Positions 6,731 through 13,101 of a stretch of 13,101 nt of DNA are shown here, one piece after another; position 1 is the stretch's first letter; every line of letters starts with the position of its first letter. The stretch lies in contig CAYLRY010000059.1 in NCBI GenBank assembly GCA_964386535.1, forward strand, positions 1 through 13,101, written 5' to 3'. The notes below the pieces were generated by a model. That model was not told the DNA's origin. It made no database searches and saw only the letters and a list, made by a program, of their open reading frames with translations. Both the position numbers and the translations under genes were made by a program. The stretch comes from CAYLRY01 sp964386535. Lineage in GTDB: Bacteria > Chloroflexota > Dehalococcoidia > Dehalococcoidales > UBA3254.

Positions 6731-6841
6731 TTAAACAGGAATCAACTGCCAAAATTCGCCATCGAATAGTCTTAAGTAAGCACGAAATTGTAGATGATCA
6801 CGGTGAGGCTCTGACCATTTAACGCAAATATCTCTTGTCAG
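6731..6841 (-). pseudogene. Possible gene remnant (C-terminal end of a lost gene)
   Basis: The leftward frame from 6841 to the TAA at 6733-6731 encodes 36 residues with a protein-like composition ('VKWSEPHRDHLQFRAY', then 'LRLFDGEFWQLIPV'). It has no ATG, GTG or TTG start at its beginning and is closed upstream by a TGA. It ends 13 nt before the ATG of the unknown gene, as an upstream operon partner would. A frame of this length can arise by chance, so this is a weak call. I see nothing else in the 6718-6958 spacer. Confidence 0.2.
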
Positions 6842-6958
6842 CCTTCAACAATCTAAACTGGTTAAAACTACTGGTATATAGAAGATTAGTGAATGAAAAA
6901 TAGGGGTGTGTTTCCAGCTTGAGTCAGACTAATAGCGTACAAAGGCTGCCGGCATAAA

Positions 6959-8683
6959 CTATTTTGCGTTCAAAAAAGCCATGAGTTTATCCAGCGGCAG
7001 AGTGTTTATGATATCACTGGACTGGCACCAACCACGCCTGGCAGTCCCAATACCGTAACTGATAAAGTCCAGGTGTTCTGGACGGTGGGAATCAGTGTTG
7101 ATAACCAGCTTGATACCCTTATTACGAGCCTGAAAAATATGAATATCGTTAAGATCAAGACGGGCGGGCATTGAATTGATTTCCAAAACGATCTCGTTCT
7201 CCAGTGCTGCCCGTAAAACTTGTTCCATGTTTAATGCTACAGGCTCCCTTTCACCTAGGAGGCGTGCAGTTGGGTGGCAGAGAACATGTACGTACTTATT
7301 CTCCATAGCTCTTGTAATCCTTCTGGTCATCTGTTCCTCGCTCTGGCTCATAGCTGAATGGACAGAGGCCAGCACGATATCCAACTCAGCCAGCAATTCA
7401 TCAGGCATATCCAGGCTCCCATCTGCGAGTATGTCCACTTCTATTCCTGTTAAGATACGGAAATCGGTAAGCGTTTGGTTTAAACGTTTAATATCTTGAA
7501 TTTGCTTTTGTAGACGGTCAGGCTTGAGTCCCCTGGCAATTCCCAGACCTCCAGAATGGTCTGTGATGCCAATATATTGGTAACCCCGTTCTCTGGCAGC
7601 CAGTACCATCTCCTCAAGGGTAGCTCCGCCATCACTCCAGTTTGTATGCACGTGGAGGTCTCCTTTGACATCCTTTGCTTCCACCAGTTGGGGTAACGCC
7701 CCTTTTTCCGCCAGCTCTATCTCACGGGTGCCTTCACGTATCTCTGGAGGAATGTAATCCAATCCCTGTCTTTGATAAAAAGCTTCCTCAGTTTGGTATT
7801 TTTCCAGTTTTCCAGTAGATGTCACAGTAATACCGTATTCTGAAAGACTTAAGCCCATACGTTCAGCCCGTTTACGCAGTTCTATATTATGCTGTTTGCT
7901 CCCTGTAGAATGCTGGAGAGCTGAACCAAAGGAATCAAGGTCAACTAACCGGAAGTCTGCCGGAAAACCGTTTTTCGTCATGACGCTGGCTTTAGTACTG
8001 CCCTTTTCCAGTACTTCCTGTACCTGAGGGAGATTAGTAAAGGCCTGGATTACCGCTTCAGGGCTATCTGAGGAGCCTACCAGATCAATATCTCCAATGG
8101 TATCACGGAAACGCCGCAGGCTGCCGGCAGCGGCCAGGTTTTTCAATCCGGGAATATTCCGGAGAGAATAGACCAGGGAGTCAACTACCGGTAAAGCAGC
8201 GCCCAGAGGAACGCGAACCTGGCTCTTTTTCTTACGATAAGCCTGTATCTGGCGCAGGATATTTTGCACTGTTTTTTCGCCCATGCGAGGTAATTGGGCT
8301 AACCTGCCACTAAGAATAGCCTGCTCCAGTTCGTCCACACTGGTAACTCCCAAATCGCCGGTTATGATAAGTGCGGTGCGGGGACCGATACCGGGAATTT
8401 CCAGGAAGGTATTGATGCTGGAAGGAAACTCAGACCGGAGTTTTTCATAGTACTCCAGGCGTCCGGTAGTGACCAGCTCAGTCAATTTTTTGGCAATGGC
8501 TTCTCCTACGCCAGGAATCTCTCTCAAACGGTCTTCCGCTACCAGCTTGCCCACATCCTCTGAAAGTAGTTCAATGGAGCGGGCTGCCCTCCGGTAGGCG
8601 CGGGATTTGAAAATGCTTTCTCCCTTCAGATCCAGGAAACCAGCGATATCCTCCAATATTTTTACAATCTCAATATTGTTCAT
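6959..8683 (-). CDS. polX: DNA polymerase X family protein with PHP domain
   Basis: This 574-aa protein has the standard bacterial PolX architecture: a gap-filling repair polymerase joined to a PHP nuclease domain, which in the family provides Mn-dependent 3'-5' exonuclease and AP-endonuclease activity. Helix-hairpin-helix motifs are at about 56-66 ('IPGVGEAIAKK') and 96-104 ('IPGIGPRTA'). The polymerase palm has GDID (D198, D200) and D243 in 'PADFRLVD', followed by 'TGSKQHN'. The PHP domain from about 342 retains all expected metal ligands: H344, H346, D351, H376, E415, H442, H470, D531 and H533. Both activities therefore look intact. The ATG has AGAGAG just upstream. The gene follows secA by 77 nt on the same strand and is probably read from the prs promoter, though a local promoter cannot be excluded. 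Confidence 0.95.
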   Translation of the reverse strand: MNNIEIVKILEDIAGFLDLKGESIFKSRAYRRAARSIELLSEDVGKLVAEDRLREIPGVGEAIAKKLTELVTTGRLEYYEKLRSEFPSSINTFLEIPGIGPRTALIITGDLGVTSVDELEQAILSGRLAQLPRMGEKTVQNILRQIQAYRKKKSQVRVPLGAALPVVDSLVYSLRNIPGLKNLAAAGSLRRFRDTIGDIDLVGSSDSPEAVIQAFTNLPQVQEVLEKGSTKASVMTKNGFPADFRLVDLDSFGSALQHSTGSKQHNIELRKRAERMGLSLSEYGITVTSTGKLEKYQTEEAFYQRQGLDYIPPEIREGTREIELAEKGALPQLVEAKDVKGDLHVHTNWSDGGATLEEMVLAARERGYQYIGITDHSGGLGIARGLKPDRLQKQIQDIKRLNQTLTDFRILTGIEVDILADGSLDMPDELLAELDIVLASVHSAMSQSEEQMTRRITRAMENKYVHVLCHPTARLLGEREPVALNMEQVLRAALENEIVLEINSMPARLDLNDIHIFQARNKGIKLVINTDSHRPEHLDFISYGIGTARRGWCQSSDIINTLPLDKLMAFLNAK

Positions 8684-8760
8684 GCTCTCTTACCAGTTAT
8701 CCTGGAATTACAACCTCTCAAGCTATTAACAACCTTTAATCTACGGCTGTAGTACTGGTT

Positions 8761-11715
8761 TTATTGGCCATGGCAGTGTTTGAATTTCTTACCGGAACCA
8801 CAGGGACAGGGATCGTTGCGCCCGACTTTCTTACCGGCAACTTTTACCGGTGCTCTGGCTGAATTACCGGAGGCGCTGGCTGCCCGCGATATAGGAGTAG
8901 AGGCTTTCCGTGGTTCCTCTTTGCGAATATTAACATGGAAAATCATATGTGCCACATCCTGCTGAATGGTATCCAGTAAAAGCTGGAACTGCTCATAGCC
9001 GATCCTTTTATAAGAGTCTTCTGACTTCTGCTGTTGAAGGGAGGCAAAACTGGCCTGCTGGCGTTGATTTTCCATGTTGGTCAGATGTTCAATCCACAGG
9101 CTGTCGATAACTCTCAGCATGACCAGCTTTTCCAGCAGACGCATATCAGCCCCGATCTGCTGTTCGCGCTCAGAATAAAGAATGCGGGAAGCTTCCAGCA
9201 GTTTTTCTTCTATTTGTTGAGGTTTCATATTGGTAATGCCTTCGCCCGTCAATTCTTTGGGTACCGGCATGATGGAACTGACATCCGCTATAAATTCTTT
9301 GGTATTCCATTGATCGGCCGTGCGTGATCCGATGTGTTCCGAAATAATTTTTTTTAATTCCTTCTCTACCATATTCAGGATGTTGGCCTTCAAATCAGCT
9401 CCGCTGAGGACTTTTCTTCTTTCAGTATAGATCACTTCACGTTGTTTGTTGACCACATCGTCGAATTCAACCAGATGTTTACGGATGTCAAAATGAAAAC
9501 CTTCAACCTTGACCTGAGAGCCTTCGATACTCTTGCTGACTATTCCGTTCTCAATAGGGGTATTCTCATCAAAACCAACCCAGCCCATAACAGCTTTTAT
9601 ACGCTCCCCTCCAAAGCGTTTTACCACGTCATCATCAAGTGAAACATAAAAACGTGTGCTGCCGGGGTCCCCCTGGCGGCCAGACCTTCCACGCAGTTGG
9701 TTGTCTATCCGGCGGGCTTCATGACGTTCAGTGCCTATTACATGAAGTCCTCCCAGCGCCAGTACTTTCTCATGTCTGGCCTGCCATTCCTGGTGCTCTT
9801 TTTCCCATTTTTTAAGGGCTTCAGGGTCTACTGTTTCCGGCCTTTCCGGTTCTTTTCCCCCCAGTACGATATCCACACCGCGTCCGGCCATGTTGGTGGC
9901 TACAGTTACCGCTCCAGGCATCCCGGCTTCGGCAATAACCAACGCCTCTTTTTCGTGGTATTTGGCGTTTAAAATTTTGACAGGGATGCCTTTTTTCTTC
10001 AACAAATCGCCCAGCCGTTCTGACTTCTCAATAGATACCGTGCCCACCAGCACCGGCTGCCCCGTTTTATGTACCTCTTCGATCTCCTGGGCTACGGCGT
10101 TAAATTTCCCGTTTTCTGTCTTATAAATACGATCGCTATTATCTACCCTGCGCAGGGGTTTATTCGGAGGAATTACCACCACATCCAGCTTATAAATTTT
10201 GTGAAATTCTTCAGCCTCAGTCACCGCCGTACCGGTCATACCTGCCAGTTTTGAATACATCCTGAAATAATTCTGAATGGTAATGGTAGCATAGGTCAGG
10301 CTCTCTCTCTGGACTTTAACCCCTTCCTTGGCTTCAATTGCCTGATGGAGACCCTCGGAATACCGTCGCCCCAGCATCAACCGTCCGGTGAATTCATCCA
10401 CGATTACGACTTCGCCTGCATCATTAACCACGTAATCCCGGTCCCTTTTATAAAGGGCATAAGCCTGCATGGACTTACGGTAAATAGATCGGATATCATT
10501 GATTTTTTTAGTCTCTTCTATAGAAAGAGTTCTTTGTTCTTCCTGTTCCCCTCCGAAAAGGTCCTCGATACGCATACCGAATGCCCGGGCTATTTTTTCC
10601 TGTCCATGCACAGTCTCTTTAACCGAGTGTTCTTTCTCATAGGCAATAAAATCGGTCTGCCCGTCAAAAAAAATTGCCTCTTCCTCATCTTTCTCTTGCT
10701 GGGAGACGGGCTCATGAGGCATCACCTTCATTTTCATTCGCCTGACGACGTTATCAACAGCTTTGTACAGGTCACCGGTCTCTTCGGCTGGACCACTGAT
10801 TATCAAAGGCGTCCTGGCTTCATCAATAAGGAGGTTATCAACCTCGTCCACTATGCCATAACTAAGCTGGCGTTGGACGCATTGAGTAAGCTCAATAACC
10901 ATGTTATCCCGGAGATAATCAAAACCGAACTCTGCACTGGTCCCGTAGGTGATATCGGCCCGGTAGGCTTCCTGGCGTGTGATTTTCCTGTAATGCTTCC
11001 AGTGAGCATCGCCGGAATCAAAGGTAGGATCGTAAAGGCGGGCAGGTAAATGTTCATCAGGGTTTTGTTGCGGATAAATGGCAGCTACAGTCACTCCCAG
11101 GGCATGATAAATGGGTCCCATCCAGTATGGGTCACGCCGCGCCAGATAATCATTTACGGTTATCAGATGTGCACCGCGCCCGGTCAAAGCATTTAAATAG
11201 AGCGGACAGGTGGCGACCAGCGTTTTGCCTTCACCGGTTTTCATTTCAGCTATTTTCCCCTGATGCAGGACGATACCTCCGATCAACTGCACATCGAAAT
11301 GGCGCTGGCCAACAGTCCGTTTTGCAGCTTCTCTGACAGCAGCAAATGCTTCCGGCAAAAGATCATCCAGTGCCCGTTTTTCAGCAGCTTTCTGTTCATT
11401 TTGGAGTTTCTCAAGTTGATTTTCCAGATTTTTACATTCGCTTGAAAGCTCCTCTTGTTGAAGGTTGCTGGTGGCTTCGCTTTCGCATTTACGTGTTCTT
11501 TCCAGGTCTTGCTGGATTTTTTCTGTTTCTTCCCTGAATTGCCTGGTTGATTCGGCAATACGAGATTTAAATTCAGCGGTTTTCTCTTTCAGCTCAAGAT
11601 CACTTAATTTTTCGAAATCCGGTTCCAGCGCATTAATCTTGTTTACAAGCGGCTGTATCCGGTCTAATTCTTTTTCATTGGAGTCCAGTAACCCCCCGAA
11701 TAATCTTTTAAACAT
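8761..11715 (-). CDS. secA: Preprotein translocase ATPase SecA
   Basis: SecA (984 aa from this start) is the cytoplasmic motor that pushes preproteins through SecYEG. Visible features are Walker A MKTGEGKT (158-165), Walker B 'VDEVDN' (289-294) followed by 'LLIDEARTPLIISG', the 'TNMAGRGVDI' and 'QLRGRSGRQGDPG' motifs of NBD2, and a C-terminal SEC-C zinc motif (C970, C972, C981, H982). The start is ATG 11715, giving MFKRLFGG. AAGAGG lies 6 nt upstream, and the earlier in-frame ATG (11721) and TTG (11730) fit less well. There is a charged coiled-coil-like insertion at about 55-114. A second insertion at about 213-248, before 'ADITYGTS', is Chloroflexota-like. The start overlaps the stop of a small damaged frame by 8 nt. 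Confidence 0.97.
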   Translation of the reverse strand: MFKRLFGGLLDSNEKELDRIQPLVNKINALEPDFEKLSDLELKEKTAEFKSRIAESTRQFREETEKIQQDLERTRKCESEATSNLQQEELSSECKNLENQLEKLQNEQKAAEKRALDDLLPEAFAAVREAAKRTVGQRHFDVQLIGGIVLHQGKIAEMKTGEGKTLVATCPLYLNALTGRGAHLITVNDYLARRDPYWMGPIYHALGVTVAAIYPQQNPDEHLPARLYDPTFDSGDAHWKHYRKITRQEAYRADITYGTSAEFGFDYLRDNMVIELTQCVQRQLSYGIVDEVDNLLIDEARTPLIISGPAEETGDLYKAVDNVVRRMKMKVMPHEPVSQQEKDEEEAIFFDGQTDFIAYEKEHSVKETVHGQEKIARAFGMRIEDLFGGEQEEQRTLSIEETKKINDIRSIYRKSMQAYALYKRDRDYVVNDAGEVVIVDEFTGRLMLGRRYSEGLHQAIEAKEGVKVQRESLTYATITIQNYFRMYSKLAGMTGTAVTEAEEFHKIYKLDVVVIPPNKPLRRVDNSDRIYKTENGKFNAVAQEIEEVHKTGQPVLVGTVSIEKSERLGDLLKKKGIPVKILNAKYHEKEALVIAEAGMPGAVTVATNMAGRGVDIVLGGKEPERPETVDPEALKKWEKEHQEWQARHEKVLALGGLHVIGTERHEARRIDNQLRGRSGRQGDPGSTRFYVSLDDDVVKRFGGERIKAVMGWVGFDENTPIENGIVSKSIEGSQVKVEGFHFDIRKHLVEFDDVVNKQREVIYTERRKVLSGADLKANILNMVEKELKKIISEHIGSRTADQWNTKEFIADVSSIMPVPKELTGEGITNMKPQQIEEKLLEASRILYSEREQQIGADMRLLEKLVMLRVIDSLWIEHLTNMENQRQQASFASLQQQKSEDSYKRIGYEQFQLLLDTIQQDVAHMIFHVNIRKEEPRKASTPISRAASASGNSARAPVKVAGKKVGRNDPCPCGSGKKFKHCHGQ

Positions 11716-11920
11716 CCTCATCCTCTTCAATTAGTTTACGAGCTTCTCCGGCCAGTGATTCAGGAAACCGGATATGGTATTCTCCCAGACCGTCCGGTAT
11801 AAAGACGTGTACGCAAAACGCTGTCAGAGAAGTTGACATAGCCGGTGTGCCGCTGCTTTCCAGCTTTTTTTAAATGTTCTGAGCCGCAGTCTCGCCGGCA
11901 ATTATCTTGATTTCAACCAG
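11708..11920 (-). pseudogene. Small ~70-codon gene between prs and secA, interrupted by TAA
   Basis: A leftward frame starts at CTG 11920, which has AGGAGA (11931-11926) 5 nt upstream. It reads 'VEIKIIAGETAAQNI', meets TAA at 11872-11870, then continues in the same frame as 'KKLESSGTPAMSTSLTAF', 'HVFIPDGLGEYHIRF' and an acidic end 'LIEEDEDV'. The final TAA (11710-11708) overlaps the secA ATG by 8 nt, typical of translational coupling. The whole frame would encode about 70 residues of alpha/beta character. The part downstream of the stop has its own ATG at 11839 (43 aa), with no ribosome-binding site I can see. It may be a recently damaged gene, a sequencing or assembly error (one T-to-A change turns TAA into AAA), or a shortened gene from the internal ATG. 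I do not recognise the family. Confidence 0.5.
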
Positions 11921-11945
11921 TCTATTCTCCTATATGTTCATCGTG

Positions 11946-12887
11946 TTATTCGAACATGGCTCCTACCGACATTCCAGTATGAATGCGGTGTATTGACTCG
12001 CCCAGTAATGGAGCAATGGAGAGTACCTTGATTTTGTCGATTTTTTTCTGAGGTCCAAGGGGAATAGTATCCGTAACTACCACCTCCTTTACAGGACAGG
12101 AGGCGATCCTTTGTATGGCAGGACCTGAAAAAACAGCGTGTGTGCAGCATGAATAGGTGGCCAGTACTCCCCTTTCGTGCAAAGCTGAAATCACATTCAC
12201 CAGTGAACCGCCGGTATCAATTTCATCATCCAGTGTCAGTGCTATCTTGCCTGCAACATCGCCGATAATATTTAATGTCTCAGTACGGTCGCCATTACCT
12301 ACGCGTCTTTTTTCCATAATAGCCAGCGGTGCATTCAATTTTGCTGCCAGATCCCTGGCTCTTTTGGAGATCCCTATATCAGTAGCTACCACCACCAGAT
12401 TACCGTTTAATTTTTTTTCTATAAAATAGTTAGCCAGGAGATTTAACGCTGTTAATTCATCTACAGGGATGTTAAAGAAACCCTGTATCTGGGGTGCATG
12501 TAAATCAACCGTCAATATACGATTAGCACCAGCAACACTTAAGAGGTCAGCGACTAGCCTGGCTGTAATAGGCACACGCGGCTGATCTTTTTTATCCGTA
12601 CGGCCATATCCGTAATAAGGAACCACCGCAGTAATCCGGCCTGCCGAAGCCCGTTTAAATGCATCCAGCATGATGAGCAACTCTACCAGATTGTTATTAA
12701 CAGGAGAACAAATCGGTTGCACTACGAAGATATCCCTTTCACGGACATTTTCCAATATACGGACAAAGGTGTTTTCATTGGTGAACTGGAAGACTTCACA
12801 TTTACCAATGGGTATTTCAAGATAATCCACAATCGCCTGGGCCAGTAACGGGTTGGCGTTACCCGTAAAGACCTTTAATTCTTCCAT
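11946..12887 (-). CDS. prs: Ribose-phosphate pyrophosphokinase (PRPP synthetase)
   Basis: Prs (313 aa, normal length) makes PRPP from ribose 5-phosphate and ATP for nucleotide, histidine and tryptophan synthesis. Visible motifs are 'FTGNANPLLA' at the N-terminus, 'VVPYYGYGRTDKKD' (88-101, ATP-binding region), H130 in 'TVDLHAPQIQGFF', the ribose-phosphate region 'ATDIGISKRARDL' (168-180), the catalytic flexible loop 'EKRRVGNG' (192-199), and the PRPP signature 'LDDEIDTGGSL' (219-229). The ATP motif reads R-T-D-K where many enzymes have R-Q-D-R. The ATG is preceded by an unusual all-G ribosome-binding site (GGGGGG, 12898-12893) followed by five T. It is the first gene of the leftward unit leading to secA and polX. 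Confidence 0.95.
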   Translation of the reverse strand: MEELKVFTGNANPLLAQAIVDYLEIPIGKCEVFQFTNENTFVRILENVRERDIFVVQPICSPVNNNLVELLIMLDAFKRASAGRITAVVPYYGYGRTDKKDQPRVPITARLVADLLSVAGANRILTVDLHAPQIQGFFNIPVDELTALNLLANYFIEKKLNGNLVVVATDIGISKRARDLAAKLNAPLAIMEKRRVGNGDRTETLNIIGDVAGKIALTLDDEIDTGGSLVNVISALHERGVLATYSCCTHAVFSGPAIQRIASCPVKEVVVTDTIPLGPQKKIDKIKVLSIAPLLGESIHRIHTGMSVGAMFE

Positions 12888-12934
12888 AAAAACCCCCCGG
12901 TTAAATCCGAAATAAAATCACATATTACATGCAT

Positions 12935-12943
12935 ATTATAACA
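12935..12943 (-). promoter_or_regulatory. prs: Extended -10 promoter of the prs-secA-polX unit
   Basis: On the minus strand TG-T-TATAAT occupies 12943-12935, a perfect extended -10 element. The hexamer 17 nt upstream is poor, as often seen with extended -10 promoters. Transcription would start near 12928, leaving a leader of about 40 nt before the prs ATG. The remaining 12950-13101 contains no gene or RNA I can support. Confidence 0.5.
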
Positions 12944-13101
12944 TTATCACAGAGATGCCTTCATCAGATTCTATGATCATTTCGGGACAAGGAGATATCC
13001 TCAAGTACAGCTTATTCTCAGTGATTTCGTCCCGCTTAAAATCCTGACCTGACTTTTACAGTTTGAAAAGGAAAAAAAGTCTCACAGTTGTTGATACCAC
13101 G

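Noticed and set aside
6728..6823. Plus-strand frame of about 30 codons ending at 6823
   Set aside because: It has no start codon or ribosome-binding site, and it overlaps the more protein-like minus-strand frame.
10345..11049. A 234-codon open frame on the + strand inside secA
   Set aside because: It is antisense to the conserved NBD1/PPXD part of secA, has no ribosome-binding site, and its peptide looks like a reverse reading of secA codons.
11716..11730. Longer SecA starts at TTG 11730 or ATG 11721
   Set aside because: AAGAGG is best spaced for ATG 11715, and SecA proteins usually begin with a short M-x-K-x-L-F-G segment.
12901..13101. Possible RNA gene or further gene upstream of prs
   Set aside because: Apart from the prs promoter, I found no cloverleaf, long frame or strong hairpin.

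Overview
This looks like a 13.1 kb piece of a bacterial chromosome from the Chloroflexota, probably near Dehalococcoidia. That placement rests on recognised sequence style: SecA has the 'WMGPIYHALGV' stretch and the acidic/aromatic insertion before 'ADITYGT' that I associate with Chloroflexota SecA; L32 begins with a 'KRKYAKSRQ' type N-terminus; and the 249-residue unknown protein resembles a hypothetical family I associate with that phylum. No database search was possible. Base composition is moderate and even, and I see no insertion sequence, CRISPR array, tRNA or rRNA.

Left part (1-2400, + strand): a consensus sigma-70 promoter at the window edge precedes two tandem, clearly homologous amidohydrolase-2 family enzymes of about 345-349 aa. 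Two hairpins follow the second gene. This is the only accessory/metabolic-looking part of the window.

Middle (2446-5939, + strand): a promoter drives a fatty-acid/ribosome cluster, yceD(DUF177)-rpmF-fabD-fabG, then nusB-acpP behind what looks like its own extended -10 promoter. plsX, fabH and fapR, which sit between rpmF and fabD in many bacteria, are absent here; a perfect 14-bp hairpin occupies that junction. FabD loads malonyl groups onto the ACP made by acpP, and FabG reduces the 3-ketoacyl-ACP. L32 and NusB tie the cluster to translation and rRNA transcription.

Right part (5968-12940, - strand): transcription runs leftward from an extended -10 promoter through prs (PRPP synthetase), a small damaged reading frame, secA (preprotein translocase ATPase) and polX (DNA polymerase X with PHP domain). 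After a 241-bp gap comes a cytoplasmic protein of unknown function that converges on acpP.

The most unusual points are: (1) a ~70-codon gene between prs and secA that has a good ribosome-binding site but a CTG start and one in-frame TAA, and whose end overlaps the secA start by 8 nt; (2) a ~60-residue charged coiled-coil-like insertion near the N-terminus of SecA; (3) the old tandem duplication of the amidohydrolases, which differ mainly in one loop; (4) a short insertion in ACP. I did not find convincing evidence of a wholly new system; most of the window is conserved housekeeping.
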